From assembly GCA_910592005.1 (NCBI GenBank), contig CAJVPP010002051.1, forward strand, positions 1-16,569: 16,569 nucleotides of DNA. Direction: 5' to 3'. Shown here in pieces: positions 16,417 to 16,569 of the stretch; position 1 is the stretch's first letter, and every line of letters starts with the position of its first letter. The position numbers and the translations under genes were made by a program. The stretch comes from Funneliformis mosseae (taxonomy: Eukaryota; Glomeromycota; Glomeromycetes; Glomerales; Glomeraceae). The notes under the pieces are model-generated. The model was not told where the DNA came from. It saw only the letters and a list, made by a program, of their open reading frames with translations, and did no database searches.

Positions 16417-16569
16417 AAATATTTTTTTATTTTTTTTTTAAATTTTTTATTTTATTTTTATTTTACTTTTAATTTTTGTTTATTTTTATTTATTTTATTT
16501 TATTTTATTTTTATTTTTCTTTAATTTTTTTAATTATTTTATTTATTTAACTCTTTATTTTTTTTTTAA
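16417..16569. repeat. Low-complexity TTTTA-rich tract
   Basis: Nearly pure runs of T with regularly spaced A (TTTTA and TTTTTA units) extending to the window edge. It may be an intron of the hAT fossil that expanded by slippage. Confidence 0.7.

Overview
This window looks like nuclear DNA of an AT-rich, intron-bearing fungus. The best guess is an arbuscular mycorrhizal fungus of the Rhizophagus type (Glomeromycotina). That guess rests on the extreme AT bias with long A/T runs, genes cut by introns of about 65-110 bases, fungal-type housekeeping proteins, and flanks full of decayed transposons of the hAT, Tc1/mariner and pogo/Tigger types together with a decayed RecQ-like helicase. The species is inferred, not proven.

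The layout is a small gene island between two graveyards of dead elements. Positions 1-6500 are very AT-rich and hold a dead RecQ-like helicase on the plus strand (about 378-1912) and a dead pogo/Tigger transposase on the minus strand (about 2499-4075). They also hold a possible unassigned coding fossil (about 4400-4590) and two diverged copies of a small repeat in opposite orientation (near 2089 and 5326). Positions 6520-12960 are less AT-rich and carry three intact genes. These are a HAD-family protein resembling L-2-haloacid dehalogenases (7813-8619, plus), a three-exon PRKRIP1-like spliceosome-associated protein (9196-9867, plus), and a seven-exon BUD23-type 18S rRNA guanine-N7 methyltransferase (12327-10988, minus). 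The last two converge on a 1.1-kb spacer full of CCGGA-containing direct and inverted repeats, one of which contains the PRKRIP1 stop codon.

Positions 13000-16569 return to repeats. They hold a 107-bp direct repeat pair, a 172-bp miniature inverted-repeat element with a TA duplication, a dead Tc1-like transposase (minus), a palindrome-rich GGTCA/TGACC cluster, and a dead hAT transposase with a BED zinc finger (plus) that runs toward the right edge.

Two of the intact genes serve RNA metabolism: BUD23 in small-subunit ribosome maturation and PRKRIP1 in splicing. The HAD gene is unrelated to them, and nothing suggests the three work as one system. The four fossils share a decay style in which conserved Trp, Gln and Arg codons have become stops and catalytic Asp/Glu/His have become Asn/Lys/Tyr. 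These changes are what G:C-to-A:T transitions produce. I found no convincing new biological system. The most interesting signals are this directional decay, the repeat that overlaps a host stop codon, and the missing catalytic lysine in the HAD protein.
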